Notes under the pieces: generated by a model
The model's database searches: none
What the model saw: only the letters and a program-made list of their open reading frames with translations
What the model was told of the DNA's origin: nothing
In this document: piece after piece, positions 1 to 6,407 of the stretch
How the letters are laid out: each line of letters begins with the position of its first letter
How positions within the stretch are numbered: position 1 is the stretch's first letter
Program-made: the position numbers and the translations under genes
Assembly: GCA_903905685.1 (NCBI GenBank)
Contig: CAIVHI010000212.1
Location: 1 to 6,824, forward strand
DNA: 6,824 nt
DNA from: an uncultured Bacteroidota bacterium
GTDB taxonomy: Bacteria > Bacteroidota > Bacteroidia > Chitinophagales > Chitinophagaceae
Direction of reading: 5' to 3'

Positions 1-104
1 ATTAAGCAGAGTAATGTTTTCCAATAGTCGTCTCAATAACGGTTGTTAATACGCCATACGCTGCTTTGCATATAATGAGCATTTTTATAGGCATTCGGTT
101 AAAA

Positions 105-137
105 GTAAAAGCCGACTCTTTGGAAGTCGGCTTTTAC
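105..137. terminator. Bidirectional intrinsic terminator after the PorP-family gene
   Basis: A perfect 13-bp inverted repeat (105-117 pairing with 125-137) surrounds a 7-nt loop. The stem has a GC-rich core (GCCGACT / AGTCGGC) flanked by AAAA on one side and TTTT on the other, so RNA from either strand gives a hairpin followed by a U-rich run. On the minus strand the stem begins about 22 nt after the PorP stop codon and is followed by TTTTACTTTT. The symmetry suggests it could also stop a plus-strand gene entering from the left, but no such gene can be shown in this window. Confidence 0.85.
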
Positions 138-159
138 ATAAGATGAGGTTGATTTGAAA

Positions 160-1206
160 TCAATAAAGTTTGGGGCAAGACCAGCTATATTGCGGGTTGC
201 GCTCGCGCTTATTTACTCGTCCAAAGAATTGTACCGATAACTCATAGCCACCCAAGCCATTGGTTGCCGGCATGAAATTGGATACATTGACGTCGTAAGA
301 CAATCCTATTTTCATTTTGGACCATTCAATTGCTACATAGGGGGAGATGGCGTCGTCGTTACGATACCACGCACCAAGGTAGAATACGGTGCTCCTTTGG
401 TATTCCAAATCGTGTCCGGGATTCAATACGAATCCTACCGCGCCGCCAATCAGCACTTCTTGTGCGGAAGCCTGATTTTGATAGAGGGCACTGGCGTATA
501 ATACGGTGTTTTCGTTCAAGTCGAATGAACCTCCGAGATAGCCCGTGTAACGGGAGTGTATCAAGTGAGAACGGTCATCCAAGAATGTCTCGTTGGGTTG
601 TGTCAAGTGATAATAGGAAAAGCCGGAATAGAACGTGGCATGATCGCGTATTTTGCCCGAGTACATGAGCCCAACATTGTAATCGGGGTACATGATCGTG
701 GCATTAATAAAGTTTTCGTGCGTGGGGTAGGGGGTTCCACCCGTCGATGCATCGAATTGGTCTTCGAATGTCAACTTTTGGAAGTCTATCGTCTTTTGTA
801 CGAAATAGCCTTGGAAGCCAATGGAAAGGTGTTGGTCGTGCTCCCTACCCAAGGCCTTGTGGTAAGCGGCCGAAAGCCCGACAGTGGTGTTTTGCAACCC
901 ACCGGCACCCGACTTATCAAACAAACCCACCAAACCAAGACCCAGCGCATCGCCTTCAGGCAACTTGCCCTTCAGCACAGCCATATCGTAGGAAATGGTT
1001 CCGGTAACATAAGGATTGGTGGATACTGATGACCATTGGTTGCGGTAATCTGCAGCCACCCGAATATCGTCCTGCACCAAGCCCGTCATAGCAGGGTTCA
1101 ACGTAAGTGGCGAACTGAAATATTGCGTGAAGTGCACATCTTGGGCCTTAGCGCTACCTGCCAGCAACACTGCAATACCTGCACCTAAAAACATCCTTTT
1201 CATCAT
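160..1206 (-). CDS. PorP/SprF-family type IX secretion-associated outer membrane protein
   Basis: The 348-residue protein has a clear Sec signal peptide: basic MMKR, a hydrophobic stretch at about 6-17, and an AKA|Q signal peptidase I site after residue 21. The mature start QDVHFTQYF, the NPAMTG motif (37-42) and YRNQW (54-58) are hallmarks of the PorP/SprF family. The rest alternates in a way typical of an outer-membrane beta-barrel, and the length is usual for the family. Relatives work with the type IX secretion system: PorP in secretion and attachment of type B C-terminal-domain cargo, SprF in export of the gliding adhesin SprB. Such genes often follow the gene of the large adhesin they serve, but here the upstream neighbour is a histidine kinase 217 bp away, so the partner is unknown. 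Two ATGs lie in tandem at 1206 and 1203; a GGAG sits just upstream of both. The gene is followed by a strong terminator. Family assignment is firm; exact cargo is unknown. Confidence 0.9.
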   Translation of the reverse strand: MMKRMFLGAGIAVLLAGSAKAQDVHFTQYFSSPLTLNPAMTGLVQDDIRVAADYRNQWSSVSTNPYVTGTISYDMAVLKGKLPEGDALGLGLVGLFDKSGAGGLQNTTVGLSAAYHKALGREHDQHLSIGFQGYFVQKTIDFQKLTFEDQFDASTGGTPYPTHENFINATIMYPDYNVGLMYSGKIRDHATFYSGFSYYHLTQPNETFLDDRSHLIHSRYTGYLGGSFDLNENTVLYASALYQNQASAQEVLIGGAVGFVLNPGHDLEYQRSTVFYLGAWYRNDDAISPYVAIEWSKMKIGLSYDVNVSNFMPATNGLGGYELSVQFFGRVNKRERNPQYSWSCPKLY

Positions 1207-1422
1207 GATACTCCAAATTTATATAGCGAACACAATACACGAGGAATTGCTCTACAAGAAAGACCATCCCCGCAAATGATTGGTTGGGTAAAAGTAAACA
1301 ATTTTTTATTTGCAGTGAACGCCGGTTTATCAAAAATTGGCCGTTTTTCTTTCTATCTTTCAAGGAATAGGAACAGGCATGCGTAAAAAGGCTAGAGCTC
1401 CTTCCATTCTCTTGCCATGGGG
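1207..1422. other. Intergenic region between the histidine kinase and PorP-family genes
   Basis: This 216-bp A/T-rich stretch should hold the end of the kinase transcript and the promoter of the PorP-family gene. I see no good hairpin terminator after the kinase: the best candidate, around 1385-1405, gives only about four base pairs before a T-run. No complete TTTG / TAnnTTTG promoter with proper spacing is visible on the minus strand. Short open frames here have no start signal or recognisable content. Confidence 0.5.
1211..1214 (-). promoter_or_regulatory. Shine-Dalgarno-like GGAG before the PorP-family gene
   Basis: On the minus strand GGAG lies 4 nt before the first ATG (1206) and 7 nt before the second (1203). 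It is the only convincing Shine-Dalgarno-like site among the starts in this window, whose other leaders are A/T-rich or unremarkable, as is common in Bacteroidota. The 7-nt spacing to the second ATG is the more usual one, so the true start may be 1203, one residue shorter. Confidence 0.5.
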
Positions 1423-2397
1423 TTAGGTTGCCATTGGCAATTGGATGGAGAATACCGCTCCATGGGGCAAATTGTCGTGTAATGTCATTCTTCCCTTATG
1501 TTGTTCCACAATCTTTTTCGCCAGATATAGGCCCAATCCTGTCCCTTTACTGTTGCGGGTCTCTTCATTACCAACTCTATAGAATTTTGAAAATACTTTT
1601 GGTTTCTCGCCGTCGGGAATGCCTTGGCCGAGGTCTGCAACTTCGAGTTGTACCTGCTTGCCTACTACAAATAGGCTCACCGATACTTCTTTGTTTGGTG
1701 GAGTGTACTTTACGGCGTTTTCCATGAGGTTATTGACGGCTATACGAAGCATCACTTTATCGCCAAGTATGGGCGTGTCGTGTCGTAGGTTTTCAATGAA
1801 CCTGTCGGGATACCGGGAATTGTAGTCGGCCAAACATTCTGCTGCCAGTTCAGACAAATCAAAACGCTCCTTTACAGGCTTGTATTGCCGGCCCTCCAAT
1901 TGCGATGCATACAGCATATTGTTGCACAAGTCGTTAAGGCGGTCAGACTCAGCTATGCTGCGCGACAGTAATTGCGACTTTTGGGCGTTGTCCAGGTTTT
2001 GGTGCCGTTGTAAGGTTTGTAGGTTCAGCTTTATTCCGGCAATGGGTGATTTCAGCTCGTGCGTTACCGACAACATGAAATTGTTTTGTTGGCGGGAGAG
2101 AAGGATGCGGCGTTTAAACGATTTGTATACCACGAATGCCCCAATTAAAATTACGACCAGGAAAGTAGTTCCTTCGCCCAAATATTGTTCGGTACGAGAT
2201 TCCATCGAATGCTCAATTTTGATGCGTTTGGTGCGATATTCTGCAGGGTGGTTTACGCTATCTGCGGCAATGTGCAGCATGGCGATATCCTGCTCGTAAA
2301 TTTTTCGGCTCTGTTTTTCGAGGCTCATCCCCCAAAAGACCAAGGCGACGACCACATAGAGCAACAACAGTATATGTAGTGATTGGAAAACTTTCAT
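1423..2397 (-). CDS. Sensor histidine kinase, two-TM, without HAMP or receiver domain
   Basis: The 324-residue inner-membrane kinase has a first membrane segment at about 7-25, a short charged extracytoplasmic loop of about 50 residues, and a second segment at about 78-94. It passes almost directly into a HisKA dimerisation domain with VTHELKSP, where H113 is the predicted phosphorylated histidine. The HATPase domain shows an N box NLMENAVKYT (223-232), G1 DLGQGI (255-260), an F box around 269-275, and G2 KGTGLGL (284-290). All catalytic motifs are intact. No HAMP domain is evident, and the loop is too small for a PAS or Cache domain, so it probably senses a membrane or envelope signal. Such Bacteroidota kinases are commonly next to an OmpR-type response regulator; none is adjacent here, so the partner must be elsewhere. 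A strong promoter candidate lies just upstream. No Shine-Dalgarno precedes the ATG. Confidence 0.93.
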   Translation of the reverse strand: MKVFQSLHILLLLYVVVALVFWGMSLEKQSRKIYEQDIAMLHIAADSVNHPAEYRTKRIKIEHSMESRTEQYLGEGTTFLVVILIGAFVVYKSFKRRILLSRQQNNFMLSVTHELKSPIAGIKLNLQTLQRHQNLDNAQKSQLLSRSIAESDRLNDLCNNMLYASQLEGRQYKPVKERFDLSELAAECLADYNSRYPDRFIENLRHDTPILGDKVMLRIAVNNLMENAVKYTPPNKEVSVSLFVVGKQVQLEVADLGQGIPDGEKPKVFSKFYRVGNEETRNSKGTGLGLYLAKKIVEQHKGRMTLHDNLPHGAVFSIQLPMAT

Positions 2398-2422
2398 GCA
2401 GGCACCAACATCAATGGATTGT

Positions 2423-2451
2423 CAAAGTTAGGTTTATTCCGGCCTCGCAAA
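2423..2451 (-). promoter_or_regulatory. Candidate promoter of the histidine kinase gene
   Basis: Read on the minus strand, TTTG (2451-2448) is followed after 17 bp by TAACTTTG (2430-2423). Both boxes match the Bacteroidota housekeeping pattern TTTG / TAnnTTTG exactly, and the spacing is within the range reported for the phylum, though shorter than the common 19. The box is 25 nt from the kinase ATG, giving a short leader of about 15-20 nt. The promoter sits in the 74-bp gap after the cyclase gene, so the kinase can be transcribed independently of the upstream envelope genes. Confidence 0.6.
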
Positions 2452-2471
2452 GGGGGCACCACGTCTATCCA

Positions 2472-3476
2472 CTAAGGGTTTATGCCAGCCTCATAAATCA
2501 CTTGCAGCAAGGTTTGGCCAACGGCCTTTAGCGTGTTTGGGTCTATGATTTGCATATTGTCGGCATGTGTATGCCAGTGGGCTGCAAAGGGTTTTTCAGG
2601 GTCGGATGTGAGGTTGATGATGTCGATGGTTTTAATTCCGGTAATGGTATTTACGGGCACGTGGTCGTCGGTGATGTTGGCTCCGGGTGTGTAAAGGAAG
2701 TAGGAGGAATAGCCGGCCCGTCCGGCCGCCGTCCATACCTTTTCCTGAATATCGCTGGCAAAATGGGCCGATACGCCTTCCATGGGGAATTGTGCGTTCT
2801 TGGCACCCGCCATGTCGAGCAATATGCCGAAGGCTGCCTTGTAGCCCGCAACGTGCGGATGGGCGGCCCAATATTGGGTGCCCAAACAATAGGAATTCTC
2901 GCCCCATTCCGAGCGCCCATAGTCTTCCACGTCCGTAAACAAGATGTCTACGCCCACATTTGATGGGCAGTGTTGGGTCTTCAATACTTTCGCCAGCTCA
3001 GTAAGTATGGCCACGCCACTGGCTCCATCGTCGGCGGCATCTATGGGTTTGTCTTGGCCTTTTGTGTCCATATCTGCCCATGGGCGACTGTCCCAATGGG
3101 TAAGCAGTAAAATGCGATAGGTTGCTTTGGGGTTGATGACGCCTATGATATTCAGGCATGGCAACATTTTTCCATCACCGCCTTTTACTTTGGTTTCCTG
3201 CCTGTAAACCGTATCGCACCATTTACGTAGGCCGTCAGCCATCCAATCGGCACACTTTCTTTGTGCTGCCGAGCCGGGTGTACGTGGTCCGAGCGCAACT
3301 TGCCATTGGGTATAAGCGTAAGCTGTATCTGCATCAAACGCGGGTACCTGTATCCTCAAGGCAGGTGTGTCTGTGGTGTGGCCATCAGCAGTTGCGGGAT
3401 TGTTGCCTCCATTGCCACACGATACCAAAGCGGCGGCTGCAATGGCGAAACCTGCGAAACGGACATATTTCAACAT
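2472..3476 (-). CDS. M28-family glutaminyl-peptide cyclotransferase-like lipoprotein
   Basis: The 334-residue protein starts with a lipoprotein signal ending in LVSC, lipidated at C20; the residues that follow are not acidic, so periplasmic anchoring is likely. The body is an M28 zinc fold of the animal-type glutaminyl cyclase kind. Visible are THWDSRPWAD (126-135), AADDGASG (147-154, zinc-binding Asp), DVEDYG (182-187, E184 as general base and D185 as metal ligand), ILLDMAGA (218-225, with the conserved D221), TDDH (269-272) and WHT (301-303, zinc-binding H302 after the substrate-pocket Trp). These align by eye with the human enzyme's D159, E201/E202, D248, D305, W329 and H330. Such enzymes cyclise N-terminal Gln of exported proteins to pyroglutamate; Porphyromonas and related bacteria have this type. 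It lies 21 bp after the Omp28-like gene and is probably co-transcribed with it. A plain M28 aminopeptidase is the alternative, but the motif set favours a cyclase. Confidence 0.85.
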   Translation of the reverse strand: MLKYVRFAGFAIAAAALVSCGNGGNNPATADGHTTDTPALRIQVPAFDADTAYAYTQWQVALGPRTPGSAAQRKCADWMADGLRKWCDTVYRQETKVKGGDGKMLPCLNIIGVINPKATYRILLLTHWDSRPWADMDTKGQDKPIDAADDGASGVAILTELAKVLKTQHCPSNVGVDILFTDVEDYGRSEWGENSYCLGTQYWAAHPHVAGYKAAFGILLDMAGAKNAQFPMEGVSAHFASDIQEKVWTAAGRAGYSSYFLYTPGANITDDHVPVNTITGIKTIDIINLTSDPEKPFAAHWHTHADNMQIIDPNTLKAVGQTLLQVIYEAGINP

Positions 3477-3497
3477 GTGCTTGGATTGAGGTTAAAC

Positions 3498-4391
3498 CTA
3501 CGGCGCCAAAGGCACCGAGCAAGACTGGTAAACCGGCTGGCCTGCAACCGCCCCGCTGCCGGTCACAAAGGCAATGATGCGGCAATGGTTGGGTTTCCAA
3601 GCGGGGTTCAAGGCATAGCTATATACGAACTGGCACACACGGCCGGGTTCTTTAGATGGAATGGTGGGGTAGATGGGGTCGCCAAATGGGACGGCAGTAA
3701 CCAAGGAGCGAAAAACTCCATTATATTGGTAAAGTGCCACACTATCGGGAAATTCCTGTAAATCGGTAAAGCTGTCTTCCACCACTGCGATGGATAGGTT
3801 TTGCAAGGTGGACACAGATTGCAGATAGGTGACATTGGCTACTATGGTTGCAGTTGCTGCGCTGTATGTACTGGTTACTGTAAGGTTCAGCGAGTCGGCA
3901 GTGGCTAGCCGGGTCGTAGCTACAGTATTCCATAACCCCTTGGTGATTTGGACATTGTTCAAGCCATAAGGGCCGTCGGGTAGGCGGTCGATGCCGGCAA
4001 TGGGCATTAACGCAAGCGACCCGAAAATGGTGTTTTCAATTGTTGTTGCCACCGTATCGCGGAATCCGCCATAGGTTTCGCCTACATTGGGGCTCGTTTG
4101 GGGGAAATCGGTAACGAACATTTCCATCACGTTGATGCGGCCGGGGTTGGCGGCGAGCAATGGCAGCAGCACCTCGTCGTGTGCCGCCGGGCAGTTGGAG
4201 CAGGAGACACCTGTAAAATCTTCAATCAATATGTTATGGGGTTGAGCCGCAGGAATCGACCCTGTAGGTAATACATAGGTAGTATCTGATGCCGCCGAGG
4301 TAGCACTCGATAGTGTGACCAAATTGTGGTTTTCCTTACATCCGATAACCAACAATGCGAACGCCGGCACAACCCAGTTTCCAAATTTCAT
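3498..4391 (-). CDS. Omp28-like CxxC outer-membrane lipoprotein
   Basis: The 297-residue protein has a short signal peptide with lipobox VIGC, lipidated at C18. A linker of about 35 Ser/Thr-rich residues follows. It then shows ILIEDFTGVSCSNCP (54-68), the thioredoxin-like opening with a CxxC pair (C64, C67) characteristic of Omp28-related proteins of Bacteroidota. The C-terminal half (about 165-297) looks like beta-rich sandwich sequence and holds three further cysteines (C253, C270, C291). The function of the family is not settled; a redox or adhesion-related surface role has been considered. The residues after the lipidated Cys are KEN, which resembles the K-(D/E) lipoprotein surface-export signals known in Capnocytophaga and relatives, so it may face outward. 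It follows the serine hydrolase gene after 69 bp and precedes the cyclase gene by 21 bp. The ATG has an A/T-rich leader without a Shine-Dalgarno. Confidence 0.78.
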   Translation of the reverse strand: MKFGNWVVPAFALLVIGCKENHNLVTLSSATSAASDTTYVLPTGSIPAAQPHNILIEDFTGVSCSNCPAAHDEVLLPLLAANPGRINVMEMFVTDFPQTSPNVGETYGGFRDTVATTIENTIFGSLALMPIAGIDRLPDGPYGLNNVQITKGLWNTVATTRLATADSLNLTVTSTYSAATATIVANVTYLQSVSTLQNLSIAVVEDSFTDLQEFPDSVALYQYNGVFRSLVTAVPFGDPIYPTIPSKEPGRVCQFVYSYALNPAWKPNHCRIIAFVTGSGAVAGQPVYQSCSVPLAP

Positions 4392-4460
4392 AAAAAAATC
4401 TATTTAAACCGTAAAACTACTAAAACCGGCGCATTCGGCACTCCGTTTTTTGCCGCAGGC

Positions 4461-5489
4461 TTAGGGTCTTGTGGGTTGGTACGCCAAATTTCGGTTGAAG
4501 TAGTCGTAGGTGATTTTCGAAAGGTCGCCGATAACGTCCGCCAACTTATGAATGTCCGGGCCGGCGGTCATGACGGTGATGAGGTAGGGCTCGTGGTTGA
4601 GGTATACAATACCGGATTCATGGAGCTCGTATCCCACGCCGTCGCTCCATTCCCCGAATTTGTGGGCCACCTGCTCGCCTTCGGGCAGCCCCTTTAAAAG
4701 ACCGTCTTTAAAGTTGCACTCCGAAAGTAGTGAAGTTGCATATTCCGATGAATTTATAGTGAGGTATGCGGTGTTGTAAAGGGCTTCCGGAAACTTCGAG
4801 TAGTCTTTGGCGGACATCACGTAATTGCGGTCCGACATGTCGGGTGGAGTGAGGTGTAGGTCGGTGAACGTCTTCCTGAAGGCGGCCATATCCATCCTGT
4901 GTATCAGTTCTACATTGGCGTAATTGTCGCTGTATGCCAACAGGTAATGGAATAGTTCCCGGATGGAGTACTCGTGTCCTGACTGTAATGTTTGCGATGC
5001 GAAGGCCGTGGTAGGGTACTGTTCCAGGGGTTTGACAAAACGGATTTTCCGGTCCAATAGGCCGGGGTCGTTTTCGGCCATCCTTAGAAACGTTATGATT
5101 TCGGGGACTTTCAACAATGAAGCCGGATGGAACTTCTCGTTCATATGGATGGCTGTCCAATCTGAATTGCGGAACATGCGTACATAAACTGATGCCCGTG
5201 TCAGTGTTCCAGATTTTTGTTGATATTCGATGTAGCTTTCGACACTTTGTTTCAATGGCAGCAATGATTTCGACTCGCATTCCGTCTCGGCAGATACCAG
5301 CGGACTCACAAATCGGTATCCCGACAAGCGGTTCAATCCATATACGCAATCCTCAACTTTGCCGGATTCAACATGGGGCTGAACGGGTGTAATTGCTTTC
5401 GGAAGGGTGAATCGATAAGTGACGGCTGACGTAACCGCAACAGTTGCCAAGGTTGTCCAAATCAGGTGGTGAACGGGAAATTGTTTCAT
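4461..5489 (-). CDS. Class A beta-lactamase-fold serine hydrolase, membrane-anchored
   Basis: The 342-residue protein has an N-terminal hydrophobic segment (about 9-28) that looks like a signal anchor, then about 70 residues of linker containing C48 and C71. A beta-lactamase/transpeptidase fold follows. The nucleophile motif is SLLK (S124, K127) in the context HPASLLKVPE, the second motif is SDN (187-189), and the third is HKFGE (276-280), with K277 in place of the usual KTG lysine. I find no ExxLN omega-loop motif between the second and third motifs, so the deacylating glutamate of class A beta-lactamases seems absent. This argues for a slow-turnover penicillin-binding, peptidase or esterase role in the periplasm rather than antibiotic hydrolysis. 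It is the first gene of the likely envelope unit, 69 bp before the Omp28-like gene, with a promoter candidate about 120 bp upstream. Fold assignment is firm; substrate is unknown. Confidence 0.85.
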   Translation of the reverse strand: MKQFPVHHLIWTTLATVAVTSAVTYRFTLPKAITPVQPHVESGKVEDCVYGLNRLSGYRFVSPLVSAETECESKSLLPLKQSVESYIEYQQKSGTLTRASVYVRMFRNSDWTAIHMNEKFHPASLLKVPEIITFLRMAENDPGLLDRKIRFVKPLEQYPTTAFASQTLQSGHEYSIRELFHYLLAYSDNYANVELIHRMDMAAFRKTFTDLHLTPPDMSDRNYVMSAKDYSKFPEALYNTAYLTINSSEYATSLLSECNFKDGLLKGLPEGEQVAHKFGEWSDGVGYELHESGIVYLNHEPYLITVMTAGPDIHKLADVIGDLSKITYDYFNRNLAYQPTRP

Positions 5490-5502
5490 TATTAAGGCAG
5501 TT

Positions 5503-5522
5503 TAACCTAAAACTAACCTAAA
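5503..5522 (-). repeat. Two 9-bp direct repeats with 11-bp phase before the serine hydrolase
   Basis: On the minus strand TTTAGGTTA occurs twice, at 5522-5514 and 5511-5503, perfectly identical and separated by 2 bp. The 11-bp period places both on the same face of the helix, the arrangement typical of OmpR/PhoB-type response-regulator sites. The pair ends 13 nt before the ATG, inside the predicted leader. It could be an operator or chance in A/T-rich DNA. Confidence 0.4.
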
Positions 5523-5611
5523 TGGGGCTGTGTTTTAACTTTATATGTATTTTTATTAGTATCAAGCTTAAATTGCTGACAATGACGTGCAATCAGTGTG
5601 TATAAAATCGT

Positions 5612-5642
5612 CAATTATAAATACACAAGTCGTTCAACCAAA
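5612..5642 (-). promoter_or_regulatory. Candidate promoter of the serine hydrolase operon
   Basis: On the minus strand TTTG (5642-5639) is followed after exactly 19 bp by TATAATTG (5619-5612), which matches the Bacteroidota TAnnTTTG box at five of six fixed positions. It lies between the terminator of the arsM-aquaporin unit and the serine hydrolase, as an operon promoter should. The implied leader is about 115 nt, long enough for regulation; I see no riboswitch I recognise in it. Confidence 0.6.
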
Positions 5643-5678
5643 GGGCGAATTATTGTCCATCCATATTTTGTTTTGGTT

Positions 5679-5719
5679 AAAAATGCATGGGTTGACGCAG
5701 TATCATCTGCATCAACCCA
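5679..5719 (-). terminator. Intrinsic terminator of the arsM-aquaporin operon
   Basis: A 13-bp stem (5719-5707 with 5700-5688, one G-U pair) closes a 6-nt loop. On the minus strand it is followed by TGCA and then TTTTT. It starts 37 nt after the aquaporin stop codon. The four bases between stem and T-run make it slightly imperfect, but position and stem length support a terminator that separates the arsenic unit from the serine hydrolase operon. Confidence 0.75.
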
Positions 5720-5756
5720 CACGACGGATAGATATTGTCTTACTAATGGGGGGCCA

Positions 5757-6407
5757 CTAAGCTAATTCGGCATCTGAGAGATATTGCCAAACCGGTACAG
5801 CAAGTGCGGCTCCCAATACTGGGGCAATAAGGTAAATATATAGGTGTTCGAAGTGCCCCGATGCGAGTGCCGGTGCAAGCGAGCGGGCCGGATTCATGGA
5901 TGCACCACAGATTGGCCCGGCAAAAGCAGCTTCGAGTGCAACGGTAGCCCCAATGGCAATGCCCGCAAACATCCCCTGTTCCTTACTTCCCTTCGCTACA
6001 TTCAGAATGACCAGCATCAATATGAATGTCAAAATACATTCCATCACCATTGCCTGTCCGTCGCCGAGTGTCGGCATAGATGCGCCCAGCAATGCATTCG
6101 TTGGGAACAACCATCTTAAAAGGAAGCTGGCCGAGACCGCGCCAGCAAATTGGCCGCCAACATAGCCCGGTAATAGACGGGCATCGAATCGTTTGGACAC
6201 TGCAAAGGCGATGCTGACCGCGGGATTTAGATGTGCACCCGAAATTCTACCCAGTGCATAAATCATACTCATTACGGTGAGCCCGCAGGTTATGGCGATG
6301 CCCATGTGGGAGATAGTGCCATGCGTTTCTTGGTCTACGATGATGGCACCTGTGCCGGCAAACACGAGCGTGAATGTGCCTATAAACTCGGCTATATACT
6401 TTTTCAT
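5757..6407 (-). CDS. NIP-like aquaporin (MIP family) of an arsenic operon
   Basis: A 216-residue inner-membrane channel with six predicted membrane helices (about 6-24, 34-53, 80-101, 118-139, 147-164, 188-209) and two NPA half-helices: N61-P62-A63 within SGAHLNPAVSIAF and N172-P173-A174 within SGA-like GASMNPARSL. The sequences around both NPA motifs resemble plant NIPs and bacterial NIP-like aquaporins more than water-specific AqpZ. By eye the aromatic/arginine filter is C41, A160, A169, R175, which is small and lacks the Phe/His of AqpZ and the Trp/Phe of GlpF. This suggests passage of larger uncharged solutes such as As(OH)3, glycerol or methylated arsenicals. I chose ATG 6407 because it overlaps the arsM stop in an ATGA junction and begins MKKYIAEF like other family members; in-frame ATGs at 6416 and 6431 would add residues lying inside arsM. 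A terminator follows. Confidence 0.9.
   Translation of the reverse strand: MKKYIAEFIGTFTLVFAGTGAIIVDQETHGTISHMGIAITCGLTVMSMIYALGRISGAHLNPAVSIAFAVSKRFDARLLPGYVGGQFAGAVSASFLLRWLFPTNALLGASMPTLGDGQAMVMECILTFILMLVILNVAKGSKEQGMFAGIAIGATVALEAAFAGPICGASMNPARSLAPALASGHFEHLYIYLIAPVLGAALAVPVWQYLSDAELA

Noticed and set aside
2..94. A 30-codon minus-strand open frame starting MPIKMLIICK, just beyond the left terminator.
   Set aside because: No Shine-Dalgarno, no promoter, it starts immediately after a terminator, and the sequence resembles nothing I recognise; an open frame this short is expected by chance.
556..1029. Long plus-strand open frames opposite the PorP-family gene and similar ones opposite the cyclase and serine hydrolase.
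   Set aside because: They lie antisense to well-supported genes, show no protein family features, and are explained by the codon composition of the opposite strand.
1214..1221. TAAATTTG on the minus strand, a perfect match to the Bacteroidota -7 box, upstream of the PorP-family gene.
   Set aside because: It overlaps the GGAG and would put the transcript start almost at the ATG, and no TTTG lies 17-23 bp upstream.
1385..1410. Possible terminator after the histidine kinase (AAGG...CCTT followed by TTT).
   Set aside because: Only about four base pairs can form, far weaker than the two other terminators in the window.
5568..5598. Small inverted repeats (ATTGC / GCAAT and CTGA / TCAG) in the long leader of the serine hydrolase.
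   Set aside because: Stems of four to five pairs with large loops; not enough to call a riboswitch or attenuator.
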